A stretch of DNA of 64,000 nt, taken from assembly GCA_033439265.1 (NCBI GenBank), contig JAVTVX010000019.1:21044039-21108038 (forward strand). Direction: 5' to 3'. This stretch comes from Dillenia suffruticosa (Eukaryota; Streptophyta; Magnoliopsida; Dilleniales; Dilleniaceae). A program made the position numbers and the translations under genes. This document shows positions 14,041-26,209 of the stretch, one piece after another. The notes under the pieces were generated by a model, which was not told where the DNA came from, did no database searches, and was given only the letters and a program-made list of their open reading frames with translations. Position 1 is the first letter of the stretch. Each line of letters starts with the position of its first letter.

Positions 14041-17000
14041 TCAACATGATCTAAGCAAAATCGGGCCCACTGATGACCCGAGCATTTCACTAAGGGCTAC
14101 CTGAACCTCATTTGATCCATGTTCGCAACTTATCAGGCTCGAGAGCAGAGGGAAAATGTGAGTCAAGTTTTTCTCAAATAAAATATCTTCCAAACCACAT
14201 AGAGTCTGAAGGGCTGCTACCACTAGCGGTGCCCGTGCAGCTAATTCTCTTCGTTTCCCAGAACCCAAAGGAATCATCCACTGCGATTGCTGACCTAGAG
14301 ATGACTCGGTTGCAAGGACAGGGCACGCGATCTCTATGTATAATTCCAAGACCTCCCGGCAGAGGTCAACAAGGCGTCCCTCTACAATATCCTCGTCATA
14401 ACTTGGAGGTCTATCCAGTATAAGATTCTGTAAAAATGTAAGGCAAATTTGATACGCATCATTCTCAATGCGTAACAAGGGCGGATCTTGCATCTGGGTC
14501 ATAGAGCCAAGCTCCTGAAGCTTTGCGCGTAAAATCGTATTGCTATTTATCTTATGAGCATGGGATGCCACATCATGAAGAGAATCAAAGAGGACCAAGA
14601 TATTTGTTGCAGAAAGTTGAGCCTTATACATGGTATATATCTCCATCACTGCCTGCAAAATCCAATAATATAGAGTTCAAAACCAATAAAGAAACTCAAG
14701 ACCAGACTATGTGTGTGCATGGTAAAACTGATCACCACTTAGTTCCAACACTTCAACAAAGAAACCGCGTCTGATTTTGTCACAAAATTCCTATGGCTCT
14801 TTTAAGATACATAACTAACATCTCTTATGAGTCCATGCTTTAAAATATATTTTTCCAACCAAACACTGCTACAGCACTCCACAAAGCGAACACAACTGAA
14901 ATAGTAGAATATAAAGATATAAAACAATAAAGCACTTATCTCAATTAGCTTAAACTTTTGGAACAGTTGTTTGTTTTACATGGCACTATTGCAGGAGCTG
15001 CTAAAAATCTTATCAGACCCTTCCAACCGCATCTATTATTAGGGGAGCTACTCCAAATCTATCAGACCTTTAAACCACATTTACTATTTCACGTGTTCAG
15101 AAGCCTTTAAGTCACATTAAAAGAAGTGCAGAAGATGAAAAATAATTAAACCTCTCACTTTACAAACTTAAACTTTTGGAGCAGTTGGGTATTTCACATT
15201 TAGCGTAGTACTCAAAATCAGTGTTAAAAAAAATGAAGCCATAAGCAAGGTTTACACATTGTGCAATTAAACAAATGAGGTATACTAACTTTTTTTCAGA
15301 TATTAAGTGATCGATATTTTATGTTGTACATAATGTACTTCCAAACACAATACTGACATGCATGTTCATGGCAAGCAATCAGCTGTCAAATCAGCATCAG
15401 AATCCAGCAATGTTTGTGCATGTGTTAGCTACAAGTGAATCTAATTTTCAATGTACATCCAAATAGCCAAAAACATTGGACCTTATCAACAAAGGCATAT
15501 GTTCCAGGATATAACATATCCACATATGATAATACCCTAGCAAGCAATAATCAAGACTATACATGACTATATCGATTTACCGCATCATCCAATATAAATT
15601 ATACTAGAGCTAGATTATAATTTGTATAAACTCAAATCAATTTTAGGAATAAGCACCCTCTTTTCCTATTGGTCCACATCTTGAACACAACCAGAATGAC
15701 ACAATGAAAATGCCCAATGGCCCACAGATAACCTGTTTGACCTAATGTAGGCCCTTCCGTTGAAGAGAAGAAGGTAAAGGAGCAAACAGAGGTATGACCA
15801 TCTAGGACACAGTGTATACCTGAATCAACAACTGTTGGACAGCAGCACGGCATTTAGCATCGGAAACTACAGCAAATAACCGCCGAGCTCTCAGGCTATC
15901 CAAATTATCAGCAGATGTCAAGGAGCCAGGACTCTCACCAGCACTTTGTCTACTTAAGGACTCCTCAAAGCCTCCAACCGGACTATCTTCAATAAGGACA
16001 CCTGAGAAACCAGGAAGTGTGGCATTGGCAGCTTCTTTCAATGAGGAAACCACCTCTAGCCACTTTTCTTCAGAAAATAGATCTCCAGCATTGCTCATCA
16101 AACGGACAAAAGCAGCAACTCCAATGCCAGCAAGGCTTTGGTGAGGACGCCTCATGAAACTTACTAACAGCATTAGAACCTTCTTCAACAGTGGGTTGAC
16201 AGTGTCATAGAATTTCACAAAAAGATCAACAACCAACTGAAGGGCCAGTGTGCATGTTTCATAGAGCCAGGCATCTTGATCAAGTTCACCCGTATCACTG
16301 TCAGCCCCATGCTCAGGAGAGGTTCCTCCATAAGGATCAATAGTGTGCCTAACATAATCAAAGATCGGAAATAGGACAGATTCAAACACTCGTTCCCACA
16401 AAGCAAGAGAGAAATGATGACCATGGTTGCGTAAAGTATCAAATAGCACTTGCAGAGCACCCTTTCTGATTTCAGGCCTTGGGTCAAAGCTTAGCTCAGA
16501 CAATCCTGTATCAGAACAGAATTAAATTAAACATTTTAAATAAAAATAACATTCTTTTTACTATTGAAGAACAGAACAGGACACAGCCAACAGAAAAAAA
16601 AAAAAAATTGAGCTACACCATTATGTCTGTTCCAGTTTAAACAGGACAGATACAAAGTCATGCATTTTCCTTACCAGCTAACAAAGGAAACCAGAAGTAG
16701 AGATGATCTTCCTTATCAGTCAACTTGCCATTCTCATGTTTCCCATCTTTGCCTGTATGAGGAGATGATGGGTGGACCCTTCCTAAGGCTTCCTTGTCCT
16801 TATTCCTAGATGACGAGCCAAGATCACCTTCTGCAAGTTTTGCCGCACAGAACCGAAGAAATGCAATTGCATTAAGACTGATGTCCTTGTTAAATCTGCT
16901 ATTAGTGAATGCAATTAGGCAATTTACACAATCAGTGAAAGTGGTGGTTTCAGTCTCCGTGATGTATGGGAAGTACTCTCGCACAATCTTCTCAATTATT

Positions 17001-20000
17001 TCAAATGCCAACAATACTATGTTTTTGTGATCATCATAGGCTGCTGTCGTGAAAACCTGCAAAAATATCGATGTGGTTATGGGAAACATTAATAACATGT
17101 TTAGTGAAATGATTCTCCTAATCAACTAAGCATCGAGTATAAGGAACTTAATCCAGCAAAAGAACGATGGTCTCAGTTTCAGCAAATCTCTCATTCTCTC
17201 ACAACACAAATATACATTTCAATTTTCAATGTTATAATCATCATACCATGAACATGCTCTTCCATCCTGACTTGACATTATTGACACGGGATAAAACCAT
17301 TTGAGAAACACATCTGATAATTAGTTCTCGAATTTCAACAGCACTACTTTTGCGCATAACAATGACAAAAGGCTTCATAAACTCATTCTGAAAATTATAG
17401 TTAGCCAACTCTTCTCTCTCTAAGAACTTCATTGACAACTGGCGTAAGGAATCCATTGCAAAAATTGCAATTGAAAGATTCTCTGAACATCCAATCGTCA
17501 CAAAGAAATCTGAAAGCACATGCCAAATGCTTGACCAAACAAGCCTGATGCGATTCATGTTATAGTGCCTGTCAGGAAAAGGAAAAAAAAAAATTCATGA
17601 AATTCAAATCACATAATACCAAAGGACAAGGACAAGTAGGACAAAGCAGCATGCAGAAGAGTAAGAAATAGGACAATGTGGGAGGATACATACGCTATCT
17701 CTACTATCTTTGTGAGGCCGAAAACCCGGGGATCTGATGCGGATCGTAGTTCATCCATAGAGACCTTGCAGAGAGCCTTCACAAAGTCAACTATCGCATC
17801 ACTGTTTAGCCTTTGACTTCGAGTAAATATACGGTTCATTTCTGAACTTCCAACTTGTTCCAACATGTTTAAGTTGGATACTAAGCTGCTCATTTGCTCA
17901 GATGAAACCACCCCAGAAGCATTGCCAGCACTATCATATGAACCCCTTCTAACAGCTGCAGCAGCATATTGCATCTTCCCTGGTCCTTTCTTCTTAAGAA
18001 CAGGAAGGATCGCTGATTTGGCTTGTTTTGATTTTTCCAAATCATTTTGACGAATTGCAAAAAACGTGGCATCTGGAGGAGCACCCTCTCCCAAAAGATG
18101 CAAATGCTCAAACCGAGAAACACAAGTCAGAATGTGTTCCCAGGCTTCCTGCAAGTAGTTACCATCTTCATCTGCAATCGTAACTATTGCCTGTTTCAAA
18201 GTCAAGTCACAGTGTGAAAGATAAATTACTTGAAGTGAAGTTCAGAAGCATATTAGTCAGATGGCAGTGAGGTTCTGATCTATGAGCTAGAATTCACAGC
18301 GTAAAACATTTGCATAAAGAGGGAACTAGCATGTGCAGTGTAGGCATTTTGCACACACGTCCTCATGTTTCCAAATAAAAAATAAAGAACAAAAAATAAG
18401 ATAATGAAACAACCATACTCAAACATTGCCTGGTTTCAACTACCAAGGGTTTCACAGGGGCTCGCCCACAGGGGGGGCGAGATTTAGCTTTTTCCCATGT
18501 GGTTTTCATCAAAATCGAATTTTCAAAATGAATAAATACGATATATTTTTTTGGAAGTATCAATCAAACTAGTAATTCACTTTAGAACACGAAAAAGCAT
18601 CACCTCACTACAGGGCGAAGAGGATGAGAACAGGCACCAACCTTGATAGCATCAATGTTTTTTTGCTTGATATCACCTGGTGAATGGAGGGATGTGAACT
18701 TAGCAAGGGACGTCACAAAAGCATCTCTGTGGGTTTTCATGGACATTACAGCAGTTACATGGATTGCAAAACGAAAACCCTCAAGACACTGGGCTATAAC
18801 TACTTCATCATCACTTTGGTCTAGTGGAACACTAAATGCTGCCAGCATAGGAGCCCAGCACACCTCAATCATGAATCTGAGGATCACAACATCTGTTGCC
18901 GCATAATAAACTGACCTACATGGGGCCAAGGAAAGTAAGCACAATGAAATTGTACAAAAGACCGAGTTTATGAGTGCAGAAGCCACAGATGTGCAAATCG
19001 AAAAATATTATACATTATTGAAGACAAAGTGAGGCACAGGAACTTCTAAGTAAACTTAGCTGTGTTAAGGACAAGTTGTAACAGTTAGAAGTGTAAAACC
19101 AATGAAGCATGCAGTAGTGATCAGATGTCATTAAAACATAAAATAGAGTGGTGATACAATACCTACAGCTGGCAGTTTATCGGAATAAGTATTTGCAGTT
19201 AAAAGGCAATCTAAGATAGTGAAATCCTTTGCTTTCCCATCTGTTTATTTCAGTTTTGGAGGTTTTACCTGACTTGCTTGCGTTTCAGGTACTATAGGTG
19301 GAATTCTTGATAGGAATGGAAATTTTTCCACCAAGACAAGTATCCCAACTCACCCTGCCCTACCCCACCTTAATGGAACAGGAATGGGAGCCCAGTTTAC
19401 ATGTTAGGGATGGCAGCTGCATGAGTATTTGGCCTGTCTCAGTTTGGGATTTTGTTTTTCTCCATCCTGTCCCAATAACACATATTGCTTCTTTTCGTGT
19501 CACCCACTCTTCAAAGGACAGGGCCATCTCCTTCCTCCTAACTTTCCCTCGTACTATGTGACTTTGTATCATATCCCAACAATGTTGGCTAAAAGGCAAG
19601 ACAATATTCAGAAATCTTCTCATGGGCTCTTCAAATCAAGCTCATGAAAACCGCTCGGCAATGTGGAAGGCAGTTCAACAGCCTATGCAGAGGTGCAGCA
19701 TCAGTCTTAAACCTATCATTGCTCATAGGGACCCGCCTTTGTGGAAAAGGTGATCATGGAGATCTCTTAAGAAGAGGGTTAACAATTTAGCATAGTAGAC
19801 AGCAAATCAGTAACCATGGTGTACCCGAGTGGGGATACTCTGATGTAGATTCAGAATTAGTGCAGCACAGAAATGATTGGGAGTTAGAAAGGAATCCAAG
19901 TGCCCCAAGGGAAAAGAGGGCAGGGGGACTTAGATATGAGGAAGGAATTTTTCCATTTGTTTTTCTCTGGAGAAGGAAGCTGGCTTCCCTTGGGAAGTTG

Positions 20001-23000
20001 TCAATGAGTCGCAAATAACACCAGAAAACCTCCAGAAAAGAGGGATCTCCCAGCAAATAGGCGCCCCCATGTGTTAGGAAGACCTAAAATAGGGGCTCAT
20101 CTTCTTTTCCATTGCTCATGGGAAAGAAGCTTGCAGGAGTTTAAAGAATCTATGCTTTATCTTTATCAGGTGCCTGCTAAGATGTGCATAGTGAACTGTA
20201 TTTGGGTATTAGATGGTGTAGAACAAAGAATAATATTTTTACCAAATTCTTTTAGCAATTGTTTCAATGGAGTGAAGGCAAAGACATTAAGATTTTTTTT
20301 GGGCTGAAAATTTCCTCCCTTTTTGTTAAGTTTTGGTTTTCTTTTTCGTTTCATCATAGTACTTTCCCTCCTATGAGAATCTAGTTTGTTTAAGATTCCT
20401 TACTTGTTAAGGTGCACCAATTTGGTACCTTCAATGCAAAAAATTCACCAGGCGTATGGCTCCTTAGAGGGATAAATCAGCAACAGGAAACTTGTCTTTA
20501 TACTTCCTTGGGACAATTAGGGACAAATGTCACTTTTATGAAATGTGCATATGATTGGAACTTCAGCTGTGTGAAAATTTTTGAGTTTCTGCATAATTTG
20601 GGGATTACATGCAGATACAGCTGATACTGTAACTCACAAAAGGTCCAAGTTTAGTTCTTCAATCTAAAACATTTCTAATCACTCGTGTGAGGAAGTGACA
20701 ATAGAAATGATTTCCCCTCAAGCTCCATTTGGACAACCAGTGCACCTAGCAGCTACTTTTGCTTTGGAAACTTTGTCGGGAAAAGGTCATACACAGTTTA
20801 ACCATAATAATGAAATGTAGTTGGTTTACAAATATGATTTTCACAATAGCTGGTCAGAGTTGGTGAACCACCAGCACTTCCATTCCCTCAGACTAGAAGA
20901 TTTGGGGCATTTTCTATATCCATCATGGTTTACCCATGTGAAAATCTCATGAATCTATGGTGCTTCTTTTTCTTCTGTTATCATTAAGGAAGAAAAACAG
21001 TGAGATCCTCATAGAGAAGGGAGATCCATGTATATGTTGGATTCTTAATTTGGTTCTTTGAAGTTCAGTGTCTTCTAATTCATTCTTAATGCTTCAAACA
21101 TTAACTGCTCTGTAGATTTTCTTTCTTATATGTAGTTATTTTTGTACTTGAACTTGAAACGCACATCCTTGATATGAGAGACAGAAAGAGACAAAAGCAA
21201 AGTTAAAGAAAAGGACTGTTAAAGCTTGTGATGACTATAAAACCAGCTTTATATGGAAATCCTGCCAATTATTAGGATGAAAGACATTTATGCATTCTAA
21301 CGAAGGGAAAAAGAACTCAATCTTACTCAGATTTGCGAGCCTTTTCTTTGAATTGTTCCTGCATATGCCTGATAAGATCATCACTAGTCTCCATATGCCT
21401 GTCCTCTCCTCGCTTTCGGATCACGATATTCAGTATACCATCCAAGCCTAAAATCCTATTTGAGTTCATACTCTGCCTATGTTGTGGAGCCAATTCATCT
21501 TCTTTCATTTTAATCTCATTCTTTGATATTCTCTCAAACAATGATCTCAAGTACTCCTCAGGTAAATCTTTCCCATCATCGATGCCACGATTGTTTCTTA
21601 TAAAATCTTCAGGAGACATCTGCAGCAATAAAAGATAAATCAGGAACAAATGCAGTTTGGCTTTCGAATAGCCATGTATCTCATATGCAAATACAATAGT
21701 ACCTTGTTTTTCACCGTAGGATTATGTGCATCTGTATTGAGCATAATGACAGAGTATGCAAGGACATAGGCTGTGTCTGCACTAGTGAAAGCCTTCGGAT
21801 TACATTTGCAGTATCTCTCAGCAAATTTTTCCATGATCCGATCAATTTTCTGAGCCTCACCAGGCAGCCGAAAACCTTGTAGAAAGGCCCTGATTGCTTC
21901 ATCGAATTCCATACCTTGGAAGTCAAAGGAGTCCACATATGCATGCATTACTTTCAGAGGTAATTCCTCCCTTTCACCAAGATAATCACCAATCAAAGTC
22001 TTGTTCAAGCCAGAAGCATCTTTAAGGAAAGCAGCTATTTGCTCAGGTGAGTCACCCACCTTATTTGCTTTGATAAGGAAATCAATTCCTTTTTTAGGTT
22101 TCCGATTGAAGAGAGATATCCCTTCCTGGCATCAAATATAATTTAGACCTCATAGGCACAATAGCCGGCTACAAAGTTATAAGAAGATGGAGAAGCTTGC
22201 GCTTTACCTGTAATTCTAGTTTGTATGCCCGGCGCTGCTCAATGCTTGAAACATCAGAAGGTTCACTTGAGGCTTCGGAATGAGAATCCGATCCCTCAGC
22301 AGGCTCTTCCCCATTTCCATTTGCCATGGGAGGACTTACAGGTTCAGGACTGTTATCAGCTACTTCTTGTTTTCTTGAAGAATGTGGATCTGGTATTCGT
22401 AACTGTTTGTTCATCCAGTCTCCCATTGATTTCAATATGGCCACCAAACACTTCATCGCTTCAAGTTTTATTGTTACTTCCTGAGGTGGCAGTAATGTAG
22501 TTGCAGTACCCGGAGGGACACCTTGAGCTGTTTTCAGAAGCCCATTAACAATTCTGTGGAACCAGATCACAAAATTAAAGACAAACAAGTTAATATTAAA
22601 GTCCAACCATCAACCATGCTCAAGAGAAGTCAAGGATTGCACAGCCTAATGAGAAGCATTATAAACGAAACAAAGGTGCCAGTAACTACCCCTTTTTTTG
22701 ATTTTGTAAATCAATATCAAGGCAGGATAATATCATATACCTCTCAAATATGTTTGATGAATTGACATCACAATCATAATTAATAAATACATCCACCAAG
22801 ATCTGTGAATCAACACAAAGCTTGTCTAGAAACCGAAGTACAATCATCTTCTGCTGGAAATTTGGCTGAGCAACATTTTCCAATACTCTGAGAACAATCA
22901 TAGGAAAAAATACACCAATCTCTGCCTTCAACCCAGCTCTAAATCTCGAGACCAGACTAATGAAAATTGAGCAGGAAAGCTGGAAAACAATCATAAGAGT

Positions 23001-26000
23001 TGAGGCGCTATTCTTCAACAATGACAGACACAAGTATTGCTTAATGGCACCTAAAAATCTGTTTCATAGCAAGGAAATGTAATTGTCATTAGAAGTAAGT
23101 TTTCTGTTAAAAAATAAATAGGAATAAAAATTATATCACAAAACATTTAAACAACTTATATGAAGTTAAACAACCGTTTAAACCAGCAGGTCTGGGCAAG
23201 GCATGAGCCTCATGAAAGAGAGTATGAAATTGTGAATGAAACATCAACCACAATCTGTACAATTCTAGTTTCCTGTGACAAAACCTGTTGTTTCTCACTG
23301 TAGAAAAGTGCAACCATCAGGTATTTGCTTGGAAAGAAAGTTGGAGCCAATAGGTAACACAGCAAACTTATGAAACCAATGTAATTGGCGTGCACCAACT
23401 AACCACACACCAACTCAGAAAGTGTTGTTTTCATCCAAGAAATAAATATGGCCGGTATACTTTCCCGCTTTATATTTTGCAAAATCAACCAGACTAAGGA
23501 GGTCATCTTACACATCTAGAAGAATGTGTATAGAAATATAAATGCACCACATATCTATTTATGAACTCATGTGCAATTAATAAAGTATCCCTTAGTTATC
23601 AACAGAGGAGAAGATACTCGGCCCAAATTGTGTAACTAGAATGAACCAACCAAACCAACTCTGGTCAGCACGATTTTTGTAGTTTTCTGGATTCCCAAAA
23701 TGAAAAGTGTTTTAGAAACAATGGACTTAAAGTTCATTGATTCCAAAACCCTTTGTTTAGATGGGTTTATGTGCGTGACATCATTTTTCACACAACAATT
23801 GTTGGATACAAAATTTCATGCACCATCTAAAATATCCAATTTTCTAGCTTAACACTTCTACCACGCTCAGGATACTCTATTGGACACTTTAGAAGTCACA
23901 TAGTTATCATTAATATAATTAAGATATGTCTACTGATTTGAATAGAGATATGAGTTTCTTGATCAATAGCCAATTTAAGAGGGTATTTGGCTAAAGCTAA
24001 ACTATAAGTATTCAAAACATCTTATAAAATGTTTAAGAGTTTATAAACTTATGAAATTTGTTTGGTAAATTTTTTTTTTAAAAGGAGTTTATAAACACCA
24101 AAAAGCAAAAAAATTACAGTTTATAACCATTTAAAAAAAAAAATCAATCTCCACCCCCAACTTTCTTTATGCATCTTATAAGTTTATTATGACATATAAA
24201 CAAAATAAAATGCCCTCATTTGATATTTCATTATCACATCTTTACCCTTCCCATGTATCAATAAATTAGCTATTTAAATGATATTAATAATACCATATCC
24301 TTTTTAATCATTTCAACACTAGAAAGAGCTTATAAGCAATTATTTTTACCGGACAATGCAACAACTTATAAACTTACAAAATATCATATAAACAATTGTA
24401 TCTTATTTTATTTAAATGTTCTAACAACTTTGAACTTATAAACTCCGAAAACATTTTATAAACTTTAGGATTTTATAAACTGTTCAAAATAAATTTAGCC
24501 ATACACCCAATCATATTTATTCTTTACTCATGTAAGTGTATTTTAGCAGCTGAATATAATGTATGTTGTATTCTTATTGTGTTATGCCCACCTTCACATT
24601 TCACAAACATAGGCAATTCTTTTTTCTGGGTAAGGACATAATTAGCAACAATAAATTTGGCGTGGGGTCAACTGAGCACATGCATTGTCTTCGTGATGGC
24701 AACAGCAGAAACATCATTATGTTGTAAAACCTTATTTAGCTTCCTAATAAAGGACTTCCCATTTTAAACTTTACAATTGCTGCCCTAGAAATGGGAACCA
24801 TATCAAAATGTATTTCAAGATACATTGTAAATGTCATAGCAACCACGGCTAATAACAGCTTACATGGACAGAGGTAAACCATTGATAATGATAAACAGGA
24901 ATTTCTTAATTGAGATTGCGGCAAATTTTGTAAATTAGGTCGCACGACACAAGATAACATATATCAGTTGAGTATGCAAATGTAAGATTCATGAAAACAG
25001 GGAAAAAGAATACCGGTCACTGGTCCTAAAGACAGCTCCAGCATTCTCCAGCAAAATCTTAAGAAGCTCTAGGGCAAAAATCTTCCCACGCATCAATTGT
25101 GGGTCTGCCAAAGCCTCCTTTGGAGGTGTCTTCATTGAGAGCTTACACAGTGCTCTAAACACCAAAAACGCATCTCTCCTCAGCTTATTCCCAATCTGGA
25201 CTTCCAAATCATCTTCCTTATCCACCTCTCCATCTGCCAATTCCCCTTTTCTCCCCTCCAACGCCGTCTTATACATACTAATCTCCCAATACTTGGCATC
25301 CAACATATCCTTATCGGTCGAATCCAACAAATCTGCCGGATTTGTTGTCTCAACTGTAGCTGTAGTCTCAAATGCCCCATCATGAGCTGCGGGCAAAGAT
25401 CGAGGCGTTCCTGGGTTCAACACTACATCAAGGTCCTGCATTATCTTAGTAATAAACCCCTGTACAAACATAGTCATACTTCCGTCAGCATCTGCTTTCT
25501 CCGCTGGTTCCATCAATTCAGCCACCACAATCGGCTGAATCGGAACCGTGGAAGAATCAGCCTCCATTCTCCGAAACACAATCACAAGCATTTGAATCAA
25601 TGACGCTTTCGCAGTAGTCTGATTAACCACATTCTTGCTTCCTAAATAGATATCATAACAAGTCCTCACAATTTGCAATAGACAATCACCATGAATACGC
25701 AACGAAATCGAAGTAACAGCAGATAACAAAGTCTTAAGCACTAAAAGCTCCCCATTATCATCTCCAAGGTCATGACACTTACAAAACGATCCGATCAACC
25801 TCGATAATAGCTTCGACTCTGGCGCAGAACCACTCGGATCGGCCTCACCGCGCAAATAACCATGTGCGATCAACTTCTGAACACAATCAAGAGCTGGATC
25901 GGCGATTTTGAGAAATCCTGATTCGCAAGCAGTTATCAGAGGGTTGAGAATGGATTCGGATTGACCGAGAGAGAGCTCGATCGGACCTCCATCGTGGAGT

Positions 26001-26209
26001 GGACCAGGAATATTGAAAGAGGAATCCGAGGAGTCACTGGCAGGTGAGATAGGAGATTTCGGTGGAGAATTGAGAGTTTCGATGACGGATTTGCATTCAT
26101 GAGCGAGTTTTGAGTGCTTACGCCATGAAGCGCTCTTGATGATCTTTTCTAGGGCTGGAATTACGACGAGGCCGAGACGCGACTGGGAATCGGCTTCCGA
26201 AGAAGCCAT
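14041..26209 (-). CDS. BIG2: BIG2/BIG3-type Sec7 ARF guanine-nucleotide exchange factor
   Basis: This large ARF-GEF activates ARF GTPases at the trans-Golgi/TGN for secretion and recycling. Eleven exons join in frame with GT-AG borders: 26209-25014, 23058-22741, 22553-22208, 22125-21703, 21619-21327, 18915-18642, 18190-17694, 17568-17247, 17056-16675, 16505-15820, 14652-14041. They total 5349 nt, or 1782 residues; Arabidopsis BIG2 is about 1790. Domains in order: DCB in the first 220 residues; HUS around the [14 protein letters not shown] segment (about 490-505); Sec7 about 622-805, with the glutamate finger E710 in [11 protein letters not shown]; then HDS repeats to the C-terminus. M748 in [12 protein letters not shown] is the residue linked to brefeldin A sensitivity. 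The ATG at 26209 gives [10 protein letters not shown], matching the family start. No disabling change was seen. Sequence favours BIG2/BIG3 over BIG1, BIG4 or BIG5; which Arabidopsis paralogue is closest is uncertain. Confidence 0.95.
14653..15819 (-). other. BIG intron 10 (1167 bp)
   Basis: The border exons join CAG to GCA, giving LLIQ-AVMEIY as in other BIG proteins. I saw no gene or clear mobile element inside. Confidence 0.85.
18916..21326 (-). other. BIG intron 5 (2411 bp)
   Basis: The exons join across a split Glu codon, giving [14 protein letters not shown]. This is the largest intron of the gene. It contains a LINE fossil (about 19915-20330, opposite strand) and, near 19400-19480, sequence resembling ends of other elements. 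The GC content between 19300 and 20100 is above that of the other introns. Confidence 0.85.
19915..20330 (+). mobile_element. Fossil of a LINE (L1-type) 3' coding end
   Basis: In shifting plus-strand frames the sequence reads ASLGKL, then [15 protein letters not shown], stop, EDLK, then after a shift [17 protein letters not shown]. The order resembles the zf-RVT tail of plant L1 reverse transcriptases: a Leu-Gln-Lys-Arg-Gly segment, C-x2-C, then HLL-x-HC. Stops and frameshifts show it is long dead. It lies antisense to BIG inside intron 5. Identification is by eye; a processed fragment of another gene is possible but less likely. Confidence 0.5.
23059..25013 (-). other. BIG intron 1 (1955 bp)
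   Basis: The donor follows GACCG and the acceptor precedes ATTTTTAGGTGCC, which rebuilds [11 protein letters not shown] as in the family. It contains a MITE at 23981-24508. Confidence 0.9.
23981..24508. mobile_element. MITE-like element with 15 bp terminal inverted repeats
   Basis: The left end reads GGGTATTTGGCTAAA. The right end, reverse-complemented, reads GGGTGTATGGCTAAA, matching at 13 of 15 positions. The 528 bp interior is rich in TTATAAACTTATAAG-like inverted motifs and encodes nothing. I could not see a clean target-site duplication. Non-autonomous hAT- or Mutator-related elements with this look are common in plant introns; the superfamily is not settled. Confidence 0.6.
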
